Shown: positions 9,299-19,601 of the stretch, one piece after another
Layout: each line of letters starts with the position of its first letter
Position numbering within the stretch: position 1 is the stretch's first letter
Origin: a virus
Direction: 5' to 3' (one strand)
Virus record (IMG/VR): IMGVR_UViG_3300021964_000199
Span: 1 to 37,114 of that record
Length of the DNA stretch: 37,114 nucleotides
Translations under genes and position numbers: made by a program
Notes under the pieces: model-generated
Database searches by the model: none
Told to the model about the DNA's origin: nothing
The model's input: only the letters and a program-made list of their open reading frames with translations

Positions 9299-12200
9299 TA
9301 TTTAGTACCTACTTCTCTTTTCCTAGTTTCTAATGCTGTATTATACTTCATAAATTCTCTATCCCTAGCCATTAATCTAATAATAACATTTTGCCATATT
9401 GGGTAAAAATCAGGATATTCTGCAATAACTGCATATGCATATGATGCTACCTGACTTCTTAAAGTAAATGCTACAGGGTCTTTAGAGTTTCTCCACCAAG
9501 TATCTGAGTTTCCTAACTCTACAGATATTTTATTAGCTTCTTTCCAAGCGTTATTATAGAAATCTTCAAAACCTTTACCAGCTTCAGTACCTAGTGCGTA
9601 ATCACTTGTTAACCATTGTGTACGCATTTCATTAAATCGTACAACAGATGTAGGTGTATCTGTTTGTCCATATGCACTTAAAAATCCTGGTTTCATATCC
9701 ATTAAAGCTAATCTAAATGCTTTTTTGTACATATCTTTTTCTGCAGATGACAAGTTAGGATTTTCATCTATATCTTGTGAAAACTTCTTATAATGTACAC
9801 CAGCTGCAGTATCGTTAGCATATAACATATAATCTGCTGGATTAAGTGTAGCTTGTGCAATCATATCAGCATATGAACGTTCTATTTCTGGATTATCAAA
9901 GTTTAAGAATTGATATGTTGTTTTAAATCTAACAAGATTATCTTTGTTTTTTTCTTTCCAAGTTTTAACAGAAGCATTAAATGTTCTAGCTCTAACATCT
10001 CTTTCTCTAGCTGATGTAGTTACATATGCATGTTCAAATCCATATTTAGCATAAAAAGCATTAGCAGCTGCAACATTATCGCCTGCATATTCGTCTAATA
10101 ACTGTTGATATTCATCTGCAAGTACAGCAGTCATCCACCATTTACCAGATTTATCTTTTACTGCAGATTTAAATACTGCACCTGTTACAAAACCAAATTG
10201 TGATATAAATCTATATAAGTTTAACCAACGACCTTTATGTGCAGAATATCGCATTAATGCTAAATCTAATATTGCTGGAGTTAATACACCTTTAGGCAAA
10301 TCAATAGGTAAATTATTATTTTCTAAATATGCATTAGTAAGTTCTTCTAAATCTACCATGTCACGTCTACCATCCCATTCAGGATATATAGCGTATATAT
10401 ATTTATCTAATTCACCACGATTTAATAATCGTTCTTCATCATGACTACCTTTAACAGCATCCCATACATCAATAGTAGATTCAGCACGCATATGTTCTAC
10501 TCTTGATGACATTTCCCAGCGTTCAAAGTTATTATCTGGGTCTACATATGTTTCTGACAATGCTTCTCTAACTAAATCTATACCACCTTTAGTACCACCT
10601 AAACTAGCTCTCATTTTATCTAAGAATGGTATTGGTCCACCTGCAAGTGCTTCTACAAAGTTATCTGGTGGTGGAAAAGCACCAAAAAAATCATCAGCTA
10701 TTTCTTGACTAACACCTACTTTATCAAACAATAATTTAGTGTTATAAGCAGCTAATGGTGTAGTAGAAGGAAATACTTGTGAACTAATCATGTTTACACC
10801 AGATGCAAAACCTTTAGCAATCATTTTAAAATTACTATCTTGACCAAATAACAAGTTATTTAATTTACCATTAAACGGCATAATAAACATATCTTCATCT
10901 GTTTCAGGGTCTTTGACAAAAGTTCCTTGGCCTTCGTAAGCATAAACATTACCTGCAGCTTTAGCACCTTTGTATGCAACAGAACCTTGTCTAATAAAGT
11001 ATGGATTATCTACTATAAGTTTTGACCATCTTCTACCCATTTCAAAAAATACTTCTGGGAAAGGTAACAAGTTTCTAGATATTTCAGATATTCTATGTCT
11101 AGTTTTTGTATCATACAACAATGTTTTTATGTTTTGTAACGCATATGATGATGCAATTTCGCTAACACTGTTATAGCTATCAATTTTACCTGACTTCATA
11201 GCTGATATACCTTTTAATCTATCTACAGTATCTTTAGGTATATTTGCTGCAATAGCTTCAGTTATAAATTCTTTTTGTAATTTTTTAGTAAATTGTTCAA
11301 AGTTACTAGATAAATACAACCATCTAAATTGTTTAAATACTGGTGACCTATGTAATCTAGCTAATGGTTCAGATAACAACATTGTGAATGTCCAATCTAA
11401 AAATGTATCTAATTTTTCATCTACTGCAGCTAAACCTTTTTGATTTGGTATATCTTTAATTAAAACTTTTCCAGCATCAAAATTATCTTGTGCAACAATT
11501 TGAGCCATACCATCTTTCATTTTGTTTATTTGTGATTTTGTATATCTTAAAAATGGATTGTCATTATCTGGTGCTAAATCAAATTGTATTCTTTTACCAT
11601 CAATTACAGTATCTACTTTGCCTGTTAATATACCTTGACGCAATGCTTGGTCGCCTAAATCATCAAAACTATTATCAAAATAATATGTACCTTTAAGAGG
11701 GCCTGTTTCGTGTATTCCATAATGCACTCCTTCTTTAAGATACATACCAGTACGCATTCTTATGTTTGCTTCTATTTGATTTAAGTGACTTAATAGGCCT
11801 TCTTTTTTTCTTAAAAAAGCCATATCATTACCAAATTTAGCTATGTATTCTTCTACATATTTTGCAGCTTCAGGACTATCCATCCATTTTGCTAACTCAT
11901 CTGTACCCCATCCAAGTTCTACAAGTTTTTTAGCAAATTTATCATTTCTTAATTTATGATATTGAAATATATAACCTTCTAATGCTTTTGGATTATCAGC
12001 AGATACAGGTACATAATTAATGTCTTTTGGATTTATATATCTAGTATTAAAACCTTGTCTACTAAAGTTTGCACCTAATGCATCATGATAAATAACACTT
12101 GCAGTAATATCGTTTATATCTTCACCAGAATCAATAATTTTTTGCATTATTGCTTTTATTGGTGAACGTTTAGGTAGTTGACCATAAGAAAATATCCACT

Positions 12201-15200
12201 GTATTGTTTTAAATGGATGGTCAAAAAAACTTGTTAAGTCAGGATGTACAAAAAATGCCAGTTGTTCTTCTAACATAACTCTTTGTGTCAAAGCAGGTTT
12301 ACCAATAGCTTTAGGTTTAAAGAAACTATTAGTCCAAAAATCTAATGTAGATGTAAATATATCGTTTTCTATTTTTTTAGTAGGTATTTTAAGTCCTGCA
12401 AAAAAACCATCTTCTTTTATTAATTTAACCATGTTATCTTTTGCAGCACGTAAATAACTTTGTCCATCAATTAATGGTTCTATTTCTGTAAAATATCTAC
12501 CCATTAATCTATTCATTAACCTGTTGTTAGTTAAAGGCGCTCCTTGGTCTGCAGCTTCTGATAACAAAGTAGGAGATGTAATAAATATAGTTTCACCTGT
12601 ATCAGGATTTACAATACTAGGACTGTATTCTGTTTTTATTGTTCTACCTTGTGGGTCAGCCATATAGCCTTTAACTTGTGTTTCATCTTTAAATAATGCT
12701 TTAAGTCTTCTATCCAAAATATCAGCACGTGTTTTACCTGCACGTTCTCTAACTAATGTCATATCAGCATCTTGTAATCTTTTAGCAAAATTATTTGCAT
12801 TTGTAACATTCCAATTTTTAATACTTGCAAAATCTTTTAATATAATGTCAGCTTTAGATGCACCATATCCTGTTGTTGTTAAATGCTTAATTAATGTTTG
12901 ATAAGCTTTTTGTCTACTGTAATAATTTAAAGACTGTGTTGGTTGTGTGCCAAACATTTTACGCCACTGTGGTGACATACCTTGTGTAAATTCAGAGTAA
13001 AATCCTAAGTTTCTACCTAAATTATTATCACCAGTTCTTTGCCATCTGTAAAACTCTTCTTTATCTAATACACGTTTACCGTCAAGTATTTTAGGTTTTA
13101 ACATTTTTACACCACCAGAGTTAAATTGTCTTGGTAAGTTACCTATGCTATCTACAGCTTTTAACGCATAATTAGCTGTTCTACCAGCTAGGCTGCCTAG
13201 TGACGGAATTGTTACAGATGCACCTGTAAGAGCTTCTACAGCTCCACTAAGCACAGATGATTGGCCTTTTGGTAATGCATTAAGCTGAAAGAAATCATTC
13301 ATACCTTTAAGCTTTACACCTTGGTCACCGTATATTTTTGTAAACAATTTTTGCATATCAGGTATATTGTCAATTTCTGTCATTAATACCTGTACTTTTT
13401 CAGGAAAATCTTTAGTCCAACTATTTTGTTGTAATTCCCATAAACTTTTGTTATCTACAAATTCTTGTAATTTACCTGTATCAGTTAATTTATTTACAAC
13501 TTTTTCTGTTGTAGTATCAAACATACCTGTTGCACGACCACCAAACAATCCCCAATCTTTTTTAAGTTTTGATGTTTCACGTCTAACTTGTTTTAATGTA
13601 TCTGATATTTCAGGAACAAAAGATTTATTAGCAACACTGTAATCAAAAGTTTGTATAAATTCGTCTACATTGTCTACAGCTTCACCTGTAAGTGGATTAG
13701 CTTTATTTGTTGTAATATATTCGTCAATTATTTCTTTACGTTTTATTGGACTATATAATTCAGTATCATCAAATCTATTTAATCTATTAATGTTTGTTGT
13801 AAGTTTTTTAGCTTTCTTTAAAAATTTAATAGCACCGCCACCTAACAATTCAGGCACTATTCTGTTGTAACCATCAATCCAACCTGACAATTGTTTATAT
13901 TCTTTAGAACCAACTTCAAATTCCTGTGCTGCTTGATACCTACCAGGTGAATAAGGTATTTGTATACCTAATGTTTCATTTAAATTAGGTTGTCTTTTTT
14001 CTGCATACTCTTGTGCTAACTCAGGATTGTATATAAATTTTCTACCTGCAAATGCTTCTATTTGTTGTGGTCTTTGTATAGAAGTCCAATTTATAGCACC
14101 ATTAGCATCAGGCATTTTGATTGGAGTACCAGTGTTTGCATAATATATTTTTTCTGCATCTTCTTCTGTCCAACCACGTTGTATAAGTTCTAATATTTCT
14201 GGTTTATAATTACCTTCATTATCTTTAGACAATAAACTTTCAACATTAATAACATTTTCTCTATTGTAATTAACAGGTTGACTAGAACGTACTTGATTTA
14301 ACATTTCAAACAAATATGGACTACCACCTTTTTCTTTTGCTTCTGATGCAAAACTAATCCATTTTTTTGTTTCTTCTTTCCAAGAACCAGCACGGCCTAA
14401 ACCTTTTACTTCTGTAGTTGAAAAATCAATAGGTATAAATTGTTGAGCTTCACGTTGTGTATATCCATTTTGCATATATTCATCTAATGCATTTAACTGT
14501 TGTGCATATGCCCATTGACGACCTTGAAATAATGCTTTGTTTTCTGGTAACAATAAATTAGCACCAGGAACAGACATTAATAATTTTTCAGGTACAGACA
14601 ATTTTTCATATGCTTCAGGTGTAACTAGTTCACCAGTTGTTCTATTAACATACGGTCTTTCTATAGATGTTTTATACGCAGGTGTATATTTAGCATATAA
14701 TTCTGATATTGCATCAAATGTAGATATTGTCCACAAACTTAAATGTTTTGCAAGTTTAATTGGTCCTGTAAATTCTTCTGGTGTTAAATCTAATCTACCA
14801 AAACCAGGTATATCAAACTCACCTAATGTTTCATCAATTTGTCCTGGTATTACTGCATCTAAAACTTTACGTCCTACCCATAATGCATTATCAATTAAAT
14901 AACCTGCACCAAATACTTGCAACATATTCATAGTCATATCATCGTTATATCCTTTAGATTTATAATCTTTAGATACTTCTGCCCAATCGTTTGCTGCTTG
15001 AACTGCACGTTCTTTTGTAAAAATGTCACTTAACTCTTGTAATGCACCTGCATCTACAGGTATCTCTGTTTCTGCAATAGGTTTTAATAATGCAGGAGGT
15101 ATATTTGGATAACGTTCTGTTAACGCATATGTTCTAGGTTCTACGTTAGGATTTAAATTTAAATAATTGTTATATTGTTTGTAACGTGATTTTTCACGTT

Positions 15201-15246
15201 GTATTCGATAACCAAAGTTATTTATATCTAAAGGATTAGAAAACAT
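9298..15246 (-). CDS. Giant 1982-residue virion protein
   Basis: By far the longest gene in the window, taking about one sixth of it. The sequence is predominantly helical and mixed in charge, with tyrosine- and tryptophan-rich segments and several alanine/glycine-rich parts (VLSGAVEALTGASVTIPSLG at about residue 700, SVAYKGAKAAGNVYAYEG at about residue 1415). I find no lysozyme, protease, kinase or RNA polymerase motif I would defend. Genes of this size beside the portal are commonly internal/ejection proteins in podoviruses or tape measures in long-tailed phages; long heptad repeats of a classic tape measure are not obvious, so an ejection or DNA-delivery protein is the better guess. The ATG follows the upstream stop directly (AAGGTAAATG). 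Confidence 0.6.
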   Translation of the reverse strand: MFSNPLDINNFGYRIQREKSRYKQYNNYLNLNPNVEPRTYALTERYPNIPPALLKPIAETEIPVDAGALQELSDIFTKERAVQAANDWAEVSKDYKSKGYNDDMTMNMLQVFGAGYLIDNALWVGRKVLDAVIPGQIDETLGEFDIPGFGRLDLTPEEFTGPIKLAKHLSLWTISTFDAISELYAKYTPAYKTSIERPYVNRTTGELVTPEAYEKLSVPEKLLMSVPGANLLLPENKALFQGRQWAYAQQLNALDEYMQNGYTQREAQQFIPIDFSTTEVKGLGRAGSWKEETKKWISFASEAKEKGGSPYLFEMLNQVRSSQPVNYNRENVINVESLLSKDNEGNYKPEILELIQRGWTEEDAEKIYYANTGTPIKMPDANGAINWTSIQRPQQIEAFAGRKFIYNPELAQEYAEKRQPNLNETLGIQIPYSPGRYQAAQEFEVGSKEYKQLSGWIDGYNRIVPELLGGGAIKFLKKAKKLTTNINRLNRFDDTELYSPIKRKEIIDEYITTNKANPLTGEAVDNVDEFIQTFDYSVANKSFVPEISDTLKQVRRETSKLKKDWGLFGGRATGMFDTTTEKVVNKLTDTGKLQEFVDNKSLWELQQNSWTKDFPEKVQVLMTEIDNIPDMQKLFTKIYGDQGVKLKGMNDFFQLNALPKGQSSVLSGAVEALTGASVTIPSLGSLAGRTANYALKAVDSIGNLPRQFNSGGVKMLKPKILDGKRVLDKEEFYRWQRTGDNNLGRNLGFYSEFTQGMSPQWRKMFGTQPTQSLNYYSRQKAYQTLIKHLTTTGYGASKADIILKDFASIKNWNVTNANNFAKRLQDADMTLVRERAGKTRADILDRRLKALFKDETQVKGYMADPQGRTIKTEYSPSIVNPDTGETIFITSPTLLSEAADQGAPLTNNRLMNRLMGRYFTEIEPLIDGQSYLRAAKDNMVKLIKEDGFFAGLKIPTKKIENDIFTSTLDFWTNSFFKPKAIGKPALTQRVMLEEQLAFFVHPDLTSFFDHPFKTIQWIFSYGQLPKRSPIKAIMQKIIDSGEDINDITASVIYHDALGANFSRQGFNTRYINPKDINYVPVSADNPKALEGYIFQYHKLRNDKFAKKLVELGWGTDELAKWMDSPEAAKYVEEYIAKFGNDMAFLRKKEGLLSHLNQIEANIRMRTGMYLKEGVHYGIHETGPLKGTYYFDNSFDDLGDQALRQGILTGKVDTVIDGKRIQFDLAPDNDNPFLRYTKSQINKMKDGMAQIVAQDNFDAGKVLIKDIPNQKGLAAVDEKLDTFLDWTFTMLLSEPLARLHRSPVFKQFRWLYLSSNFEQFTKKLQKEFITEAIAANIPKDTVDRLKGISAMKSGKIDSYNSVSEIASSYALQNIKTLLYDTKTRHRISEISRNLLPFPEVFFEMGRRWSKLIVDNPYFIRQGSVAYKGAKAAGNVYAYEGQGTFVKDPETDEDMFIMPFNGKLNNLLFGQDSNFKMIAKGFASGVNMISSQVFPSTTPLAAYNTKLLFDKVGVSQEIADDFFGAFPPPDNFVEALAGGPIPFLDKMRASLGGTKGGIDLVREALSETYVDPDNNFERWEMSSRVEHMRAESTIDVWDAVKGSHDEERLLNRGELDKYIYAIYPEWDGRRDMVDLEELTNAYLENNNLPIDLPKGVLTPAILDLALMRYSAHKGRWLNLYRFISQFGFVTGAVFKSAVKDKSGKWWMTAVLADEYQQLLDEYAGDNVAAANAFYAKYGFEHAYVTTSARERDVRARTFNASVKTWKEKNKDNLVRFKTTYQFLNFDNPEIERSYADMIAQATLNPADYMLYANDTAAGVHYKKFSQDIDENPNLSSAEKDMYKKAFRLALMDMKPGFLSAYGQTDTPTSVVRFNEMRTQWLTSDYALGTEAGKGFEDFYNNAWKEANKISVELGNSDTWWRNSKDPVAFTLRSQVASYAYAVIAEYPDFYPIWQNVIIRLMARDREFMKYNTALETRKREVGTK

Positions 15247-15693
15247 TTACCTTGGTGCTTCTTGATATCTTGTATTCTTTAATTGTCTTATATAAATATT
15301 TGTTGGGTCACGTTCTTCTAGTACGTCTAAAAATATATCTACATCATCAGCAGCTAAAGCTATTCTATCTACTCCTAGGCCACCACCAGTAGCACCACCA
15401 GCTCTAGGGTCTTGTCCTTGTAATTCTGTACCAGCAAACACTTGTGGTTTAGCAGACTTAACTATTGTTTGAGCATCTGGTTGTGTTCTAGGTAATCCAT
15501 TAACAGCTTTTTGACCAGCAACAAATGCTTTGTTTTCGTTATAATCAGCGTCTGGCAATCTACGTATAGGTTGTTTTACATTAGCAGGTCCACCATCAGT
15601 TCTATTCATACCTGGACCTGCACCAGGTCCTGCAGCTTTAACAAAAGCTGGTTTCTTTGGAGTTCTTTCTCCACCTCGTCTATTTTTGGTCAT
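15247..15693 (-). CDS. Basic, glycine/proline-rich small virion-region protein
   Basis: 148 residues. The N-terminal half is disordered and basic (KNRRGGERTPKKPAFVKAAG, then GPGAGPGMNRTDGG), and the C-terminal half folds into an acidic helical piece (DRIALAADDVDIFLDVLEER) ending in RQLKNTRYQEAPR. AAAGGA lies six bases from ATG. It lies between the 52-residue gene and the giant virion gene. Possible head-packaged or joining protein; family not recognised. Confidence 0.5.
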   Translation of the reverse strand: MTKNRRGGERTPKKPAFVKAAGPGAGPGMNRTDGGPANVKQPIRRLPDADYNENKAFVAGQKAVNGLPRTQPDAQTIVKSAKPQVFAGTELQGQDPRAGGATGGGLGVDRIALAADDVDIFLDVLEERDPTNIYIRQLKNTRYQEAPR

Positions 15694-15838
15694 AGAAATC
15701 CTTTGTAATTAATATTATAAGTCCTGGTTGTGGTTGTATTATTTCTAATACATTTTCAGATAAAATATCCAATTCATCAACAACACCGTATTCTTGATAA
15801 ACCATGTCCCAAAACTCACCATCGTAAAATTCATCCAT
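15680..15838 (-). CDS. 52-residue acidic protein after the portal gene
   Basis: The chosen ATG at 15838 is one base past the portal stop (TAGTATGG); an in-frame ATG at 15880 lies inside the portal gene and is less likely. The protein is acidic and aromatic at the front (MDEFYDGEFWDMVYQEYG) with a hydrophobic end (QPGLIILITKDFYDQK). Its tail overlaps the next gene by 14 bases. No family recognised; small acidic peptides here could be head-joining or chaperone proteins. Confidence 0.5.
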   Translation of the reverse strand: MDEFYDGEFWDMVYQEYGVVDELDILSENVLEIIQPQPGLIILITKDFYDQK

Positions 15839-15839
15839 A

Positions 15840-17624
15840 CTACAGTCCAAACGCAGCTGCAATACTAGGAGGTTGTCCACCAGCAGCTTGCTGCATCATT
15901 TGTTGTTGCATCATAGCCATTTGCTCTGCAGTCATTTGTGGTTCTTCAGGAGTATAAAACTGTCTGAATATTTCTAATATAGCTGCAGGATTTTCATATA
16001 CTGCAATTGCTGCCATAGTAGCTTGTGCATCACCTTGTGCAGACCTTTGTAACAATGCATCAAACAAAACATTTTCTGCTTTATTTTTACGAATACGTTC
16101 TTGTACTTTTTGTATATTTTCTAAACCATCAATATTGTCTTGTAATGTTTCTACATCAATTACACCAGCTTGCAATAACTGCAAACCAGTAACAATTTTT
16201 TGTGGTTCATCAAAACCAGCCATAACACCATAGACACGTCTAGTTCTATAATCGCCACCAATATCTTGTAGTGGTGTATAGTTTTCAGAAAATGCAGTAC
16301 CATTCAAATATCCTGCCATAGGTTTTCTACCTATAGCTTGTGAGTATGACAATACTGTATCCATTTCTAAACGTTTAGCATCCATTTCTACAAGACCATG
16401 TTTTATGATTTCTCTATATTCATTAATCATTAATGACATAGCACCATTAAGTTCTTGTAGGCCTGCTCCTGTAACAAATGAGTTAGGTGACTGTGCATCG
16501 TCAGTAACTGGATAACCACCTACTAAACGAAGTTGTCTTTCTAATCTATCAATTTGTTGGAACAATTGATATGGCATATTGTTCTGTGGTTTAGAAACTT
16601 GTGTACCAGGAGCTAGATAGTTAACAGCAAATCTACCTTTTCTATATTGTCCTGATTCTATCTCTCCTGATATGTTAGTTTCTGTAAACACAGAATCTTC
16701 CATAGCTATTGCTGACATAATATTTATTTTTGCCATCATAGCCATTAGACCTATAACGTGGTCATATTGACCTTTTAACATATCAAAAGAAACACGTTTA
16801 ACAAATACAAATGGTGGTGTAGATAATACGTTAGGTATAAAATCTAAAATTAATCTACGTTCTGGGAATATAATGTATGTACCACCTTGGTCATAATATT
16901 CAATAACTCTTACACCTTGTGATGTATTATCTTCCCATTGTTGTTCTCTATAAGTATCGTATGACATAAACGGTGTAGCATAATCGTTATACTCCTCACC
17001 TGTATCATCATCATCATCTTGTTTTAATATTTGTTCTGCAAACTCAGGATATATCTGTGCAAGTTTATACCTAGGTACTCTACGTACAACTGCTAATTCT
17101 CTTGGCTTTTGGTCAGGACCAAAGTTACCTGGGAATGTATCATAAGGGTCACGTAACTCTGCACTAGGATAATAAAAACCATTCTTATCTCTTTTAGTTG
17201 TAATTACCCAAGCACAGAAACCATAACCAGGTAGCCATCTAGATGCTTGTGCTAACTGTAAACTTAAATTTTGTTTTTCATCGTAACTTGTAACAATACG
17301 TTCTAATTTTTCTGCTCTAGTTTTAGCTCTTGCAGAATCTACATCATTAGGTACATCTACTCTAACGTTAGGTACACCTGATATTTTTTGTGCAAGTCGG
17401 TCAATACCTGATTGCAACATGTTGGGAGCAGGTAATAAATCAGCATCTGCAGTTTCCATTGTGTCACCTAGTAATGCTTTTATACCTTCTGGACCACCAT
17501 TTAAAATAGCTTTAATTCTAGCTTTGCTTACTTGTCTATCTTTGACATTACGACCAGATGTAAGATTAGCTGCATTAGCTATTACTTCTTTGTAACTTTT
17601 AACATCTAAATTTTCTATGCCCAT
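15840..17624 (-). CDS. Portal protein
   Basis: 594 residues placed directly after the terminase, overlapping it by ten bases. Portal-like features are a helical N-terminal part with ADADLLPAPNMLQSGIDRLA, a wing segment with ASRWLPGYGFCAWVITTKRD and ELRDPYDTFPGNFGPDQKPR, the central helix VIGLMAMMAKINIMSAIAME, and a C-terminal crown rich in Q and M (EEPQMTAEQMAMMQQQMMQQ). Length and gene order fit a portal of the podovirus/siphovirus type that forms the DNA channel vertex. The call is based on overall pattern and order rather than one diagnostic motif. Confidence 0.8.
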   Translation of the reverse strand: MGIENLDVKSYKEVIANAANLTSGRNVKDRQVSKARIKAILNGGPEGIKALLGDTMETADADLLPAPNMLQSGIDRLAQKISGVPNVRVDVPNDVDSARAKTRAEKLERIVTSYDEKQNLSLQLAQASRWLPGYGFCAWVITTKRDKNGFYYPSAELRDPYDTFPGNFGPDQKPRELAVVRRVPRYKLAQIYPEFAEQILKQDDDDDTGEEYNDYATPFMSYDTYREQQWEDNTSQGVRVIEYYDQGGTYIIFPERRLILDFIPNVLSTPPFVFVKRVSFDMLKGQYDHVIGLMAMMAKINIMSAIAMEDSVFTETNISGEIESGQYRKGRFAVNYLAPGTQVSKPQNNMPYQLFQQIDRLERQLRLVGGYPVTDDAQSPNSFVTGAGLQELNGAMSLMINEYREIIKHGLVEMDAKRLEMDTVLSYSQAIGRKPMAGYLNGTAFSENYTPLQDIGGDYRTRRVYGVMAGFDEPQKIVTGLQLLQAGVIDVETLQDNIDGLENIQKVQERIRKNKAENVLFDALLQRSAQGDAQATMAAIAVYENPAAILEIFRQFYTPEEPQMTAEQMAMMQQQMMQQAAGGQPPSIAAAFGL

Positions 17625-19534
17625 GGTGCTTCATTCATTTCTGTCAATTTATAATCTCCATAACTAGGGTTATAGTCTAACCCTATGTCAGCTGCATGCT
17701 CTTTTTGCATACGTCTAAAAACCTTCATTGGAAACCAACTAGCCATAACTATATCAGTTTTTTCCTTGTTTCGTTTAGAAACAGGTTTACCATCAAAGTA
17801 TAACAGTTGTTGCCTGTATTGCTGTACTTTTGCATTTGACACACCATCACCGACAGGTAAATGTATACGTCTATCTTCAAATAAGTCTGCCATAGCACCT
17901 ACACCATAAAGTGGGTCATGTTTGTTTTTTCCTGTTAAATGACCTTGTACAGTTATACCAGTACGTAATGTAAATTCTTTTATACCTTCATCCATACGAA
18001 TAGCTGATTGAAATCCGTTTTCTTCTACTATCCAATGTCTACAGTCGTACTTGTGTAACCATTCAGCTATTTGGTCAAGTGCAGCTCTAATACCACCACC
18101 ACGTTTGTTTTCTAAATCAATTAAATATAATTCACCTCTGTACTGGTCTATACCCCAAAGTACTGCAGCTTGATAACCACTAGATGCAGGGTCAAGTCCT
18201 GCTACTAAATATAAATTTTTATATACTTGCCCTAACACTAAATCAGGCCTCATGCATTGGTCTAAAATATTCATTGTAAATATTTGCGTACCTTCTACAT
18301 ATGCCTGATTAAAATAAACCATTTCGAATGTCTGTCTACCACCTGTAGATTCAGCAGAATGCAACCTAGACATTAACCATTTGTAACTACGTTTAGTAGG
18401 CCATAGCATACAATCAAAATGTTCATCTTCTTCATGTTCTGGTGTTGTACATTCTAAACTATGTGCTGTTTCTACTATGGATGTAAAATTATCAGAACGT
18501 AACAAATGATTATATAAATCATCAGGATGTTGTCTAGAACCAATTACTACTACAGCAGTATGTTCTTCTTTACGACTTGATAAAGTAGTTGTCCACCATT
18601 GTCTTGTACTTTCTCTAGCACCAGGTTGTTGTGTAGTCTGATGGTCCTCAATGTCGTCTGCAATAATTATGTCACAGTCACGTGATAGAATTTTACCACC
18701 CTTACCTACAGCTACCATAGTTGGAGATTTAATACCTGCTACTGTTCTAGTACCTACAGTAAATTGATTTTGTGACCAGTTTTTACCTGACCTGTTGTCT
18801 GGTTTAAAACTTGTACCTGGAGGACAGTATGCATCTTGTAATTCTTCGTTAGTATCTAGTACGTCAAGTACAGCAGATAATGCGTTTTTAGCTATATCCT
18901 CGTTACCACCTACCCACATAATTCTTACATTAGGGTTTTTACATATCTGATATACAGCAAAGTGTATTAATAATTCTGTTTTACCATGTCTAGGGGGGCT
19001 TAATATTAATAATTCTTTACCGTTATTAATAGAATCTATAATATTATTTATCCAATTTGTATGAAAGTCCGCGGTTTCGTATTTCTTTCCTAGTTCTGTT
19101 CTAAAGTATTTGTCGCGGAAGCTAGAAAAATTTTCTAATGCTGCTTCAGCTTCTGCGGATAGTTCCCAATCTTCTGCTGCAATTTCGTTGCGTATGTCAA
19201 TCTTGTAAGCAGCAAGCATACGACTGACAGTAGCCGATGTGCAACCAAGGAGGGAAGCCGCCTCAGCTACTGCCATGTCGCCAGTTGCAACTTCGTCAGC
19301 TAGACCTTCGCTTACAAAAGCTCGGTAATACTGACCTCTACGCACTGATGCGTAGTCACCGTCATCAGAGTTTCTCTCTGCATTTATAGGTTTATCTATT
19401 CTATCGTTATGTCGCTTGTCGGCTGCAAACTGTCGTTTCTGGCAGGTTGGTGAACAAAATTTACGCTGTTTGCCCTTTAATTTTTTCCTACATCCACTTG
19501 CAATGCAAACAACATTTTTATTGGTATCAACCAT
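17615..19534 (-). CDS. Terminase large subunit with N-terminal zinc-finger/HTH extension
   Basis: 639 residues. The packaging ATPase shows Walker A LSPPRHGKTELL (about 178-189) and Walker B DIIIADDIED (about 288-297). The RNase H-like nuclease has AGLDPASSG (D448), IVEENGFQ (E504/E505) and KTDIVMA (D594). Ahead of these sit about 140 extra residues with C10-x4-C15-x11-C27-x3-C31, the last part (KFCSPTCQKRQF) typical of small zinc fingers, and a helix-turn-helix at about 86-113 (DMAVAEAASLLGCTSATVSR). That looks like a DNA-recognition module normally found on a separate small subunit; no small terminase gene is seen next to it. GGAGG precedes ATG by an unusually long 12 bases. Confidence 0.93.
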   Translation of the reverse strand: MVDTNKNVVCIASGCRKKLKGKQRKFCSPTCQKRQFAADKRHNDRIDKPINAERNSDDGDYASVRRGQYYRAFVSEGLADEVATGDMAVAEAASLLGCTSATVSRMLAAYKIDIRNEIAAEDWELSAEAEAALENFSSFRDKYFRTELGKKYETADFHTNWINNIIDSINNGKELLILSPPRHGKTELLIHFAVYQICKNPNVRIMWVGGNEDIAKNALSAVLDVLDTNEELQDAYCPPGTSFKPDNRSGKNWSQNQFTVGTRTVAGIKSPTMVAVGKGGKILSRDCDIIIADDIEDHQTTQQPGARESTRQWWTTTLSSRKEEHTAVVVIGSRQHPDDLYNHLLRSDNFTSIVETAHSLECTTPEHEEDEHFDCMLWPTKRSYKWLMSRLHSAESTGGRQTFEMVYFNQAYVEGTQIFTMNILDQCMRPDLVLGQVYKNLYLVAGLDPASSGYQAAVLWGIDQYRGELYLIDLENKRGGGIRAALDQIAEWLHKYDCRHWIVEENGFQSAIRMDEGIKEFTLRTGITVQGHLTGKNKHDPLYGVGAMADLFEDRRIHLPVGDGVSNAKVQQYRQQLLYFDGKPVSKRNKEKTDIVMASWFPMKVFRRMQKEHAADIGLDYNPSYGDYKLTEMNEAPWA

Positions 19535-19572
19535 TATTTCACTAATCCTCCGTAGATGTTTGTATAGTGAGA

Positions 19573-19601
19573 ATTATATGTTATAGTTACCACAATTACA
19601 A
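19573..19601 (-). promoter_or_regulatory. Sigma70-like promoter of the terminase/late operon
   Basis: On the minus strand TTGTAA (19601-19596), exactly 17 bases, then TATAAT (19578-19573). The expected start point lies about 30 bases before the terminase ATG and leaves room for the GGAGG site. It is the first promoter-like site ahead of the long minus-strand run, so it probably drives packaging, portal and virion genes. Confidence 0.55.

Noticed and set aside
9298-15246. Virion RNA polymerase of the N4 type
   Set aside because: I could not find the ordered polymerase motifs by eye, and the gene is much shorter than the N4 protein; not claimed.
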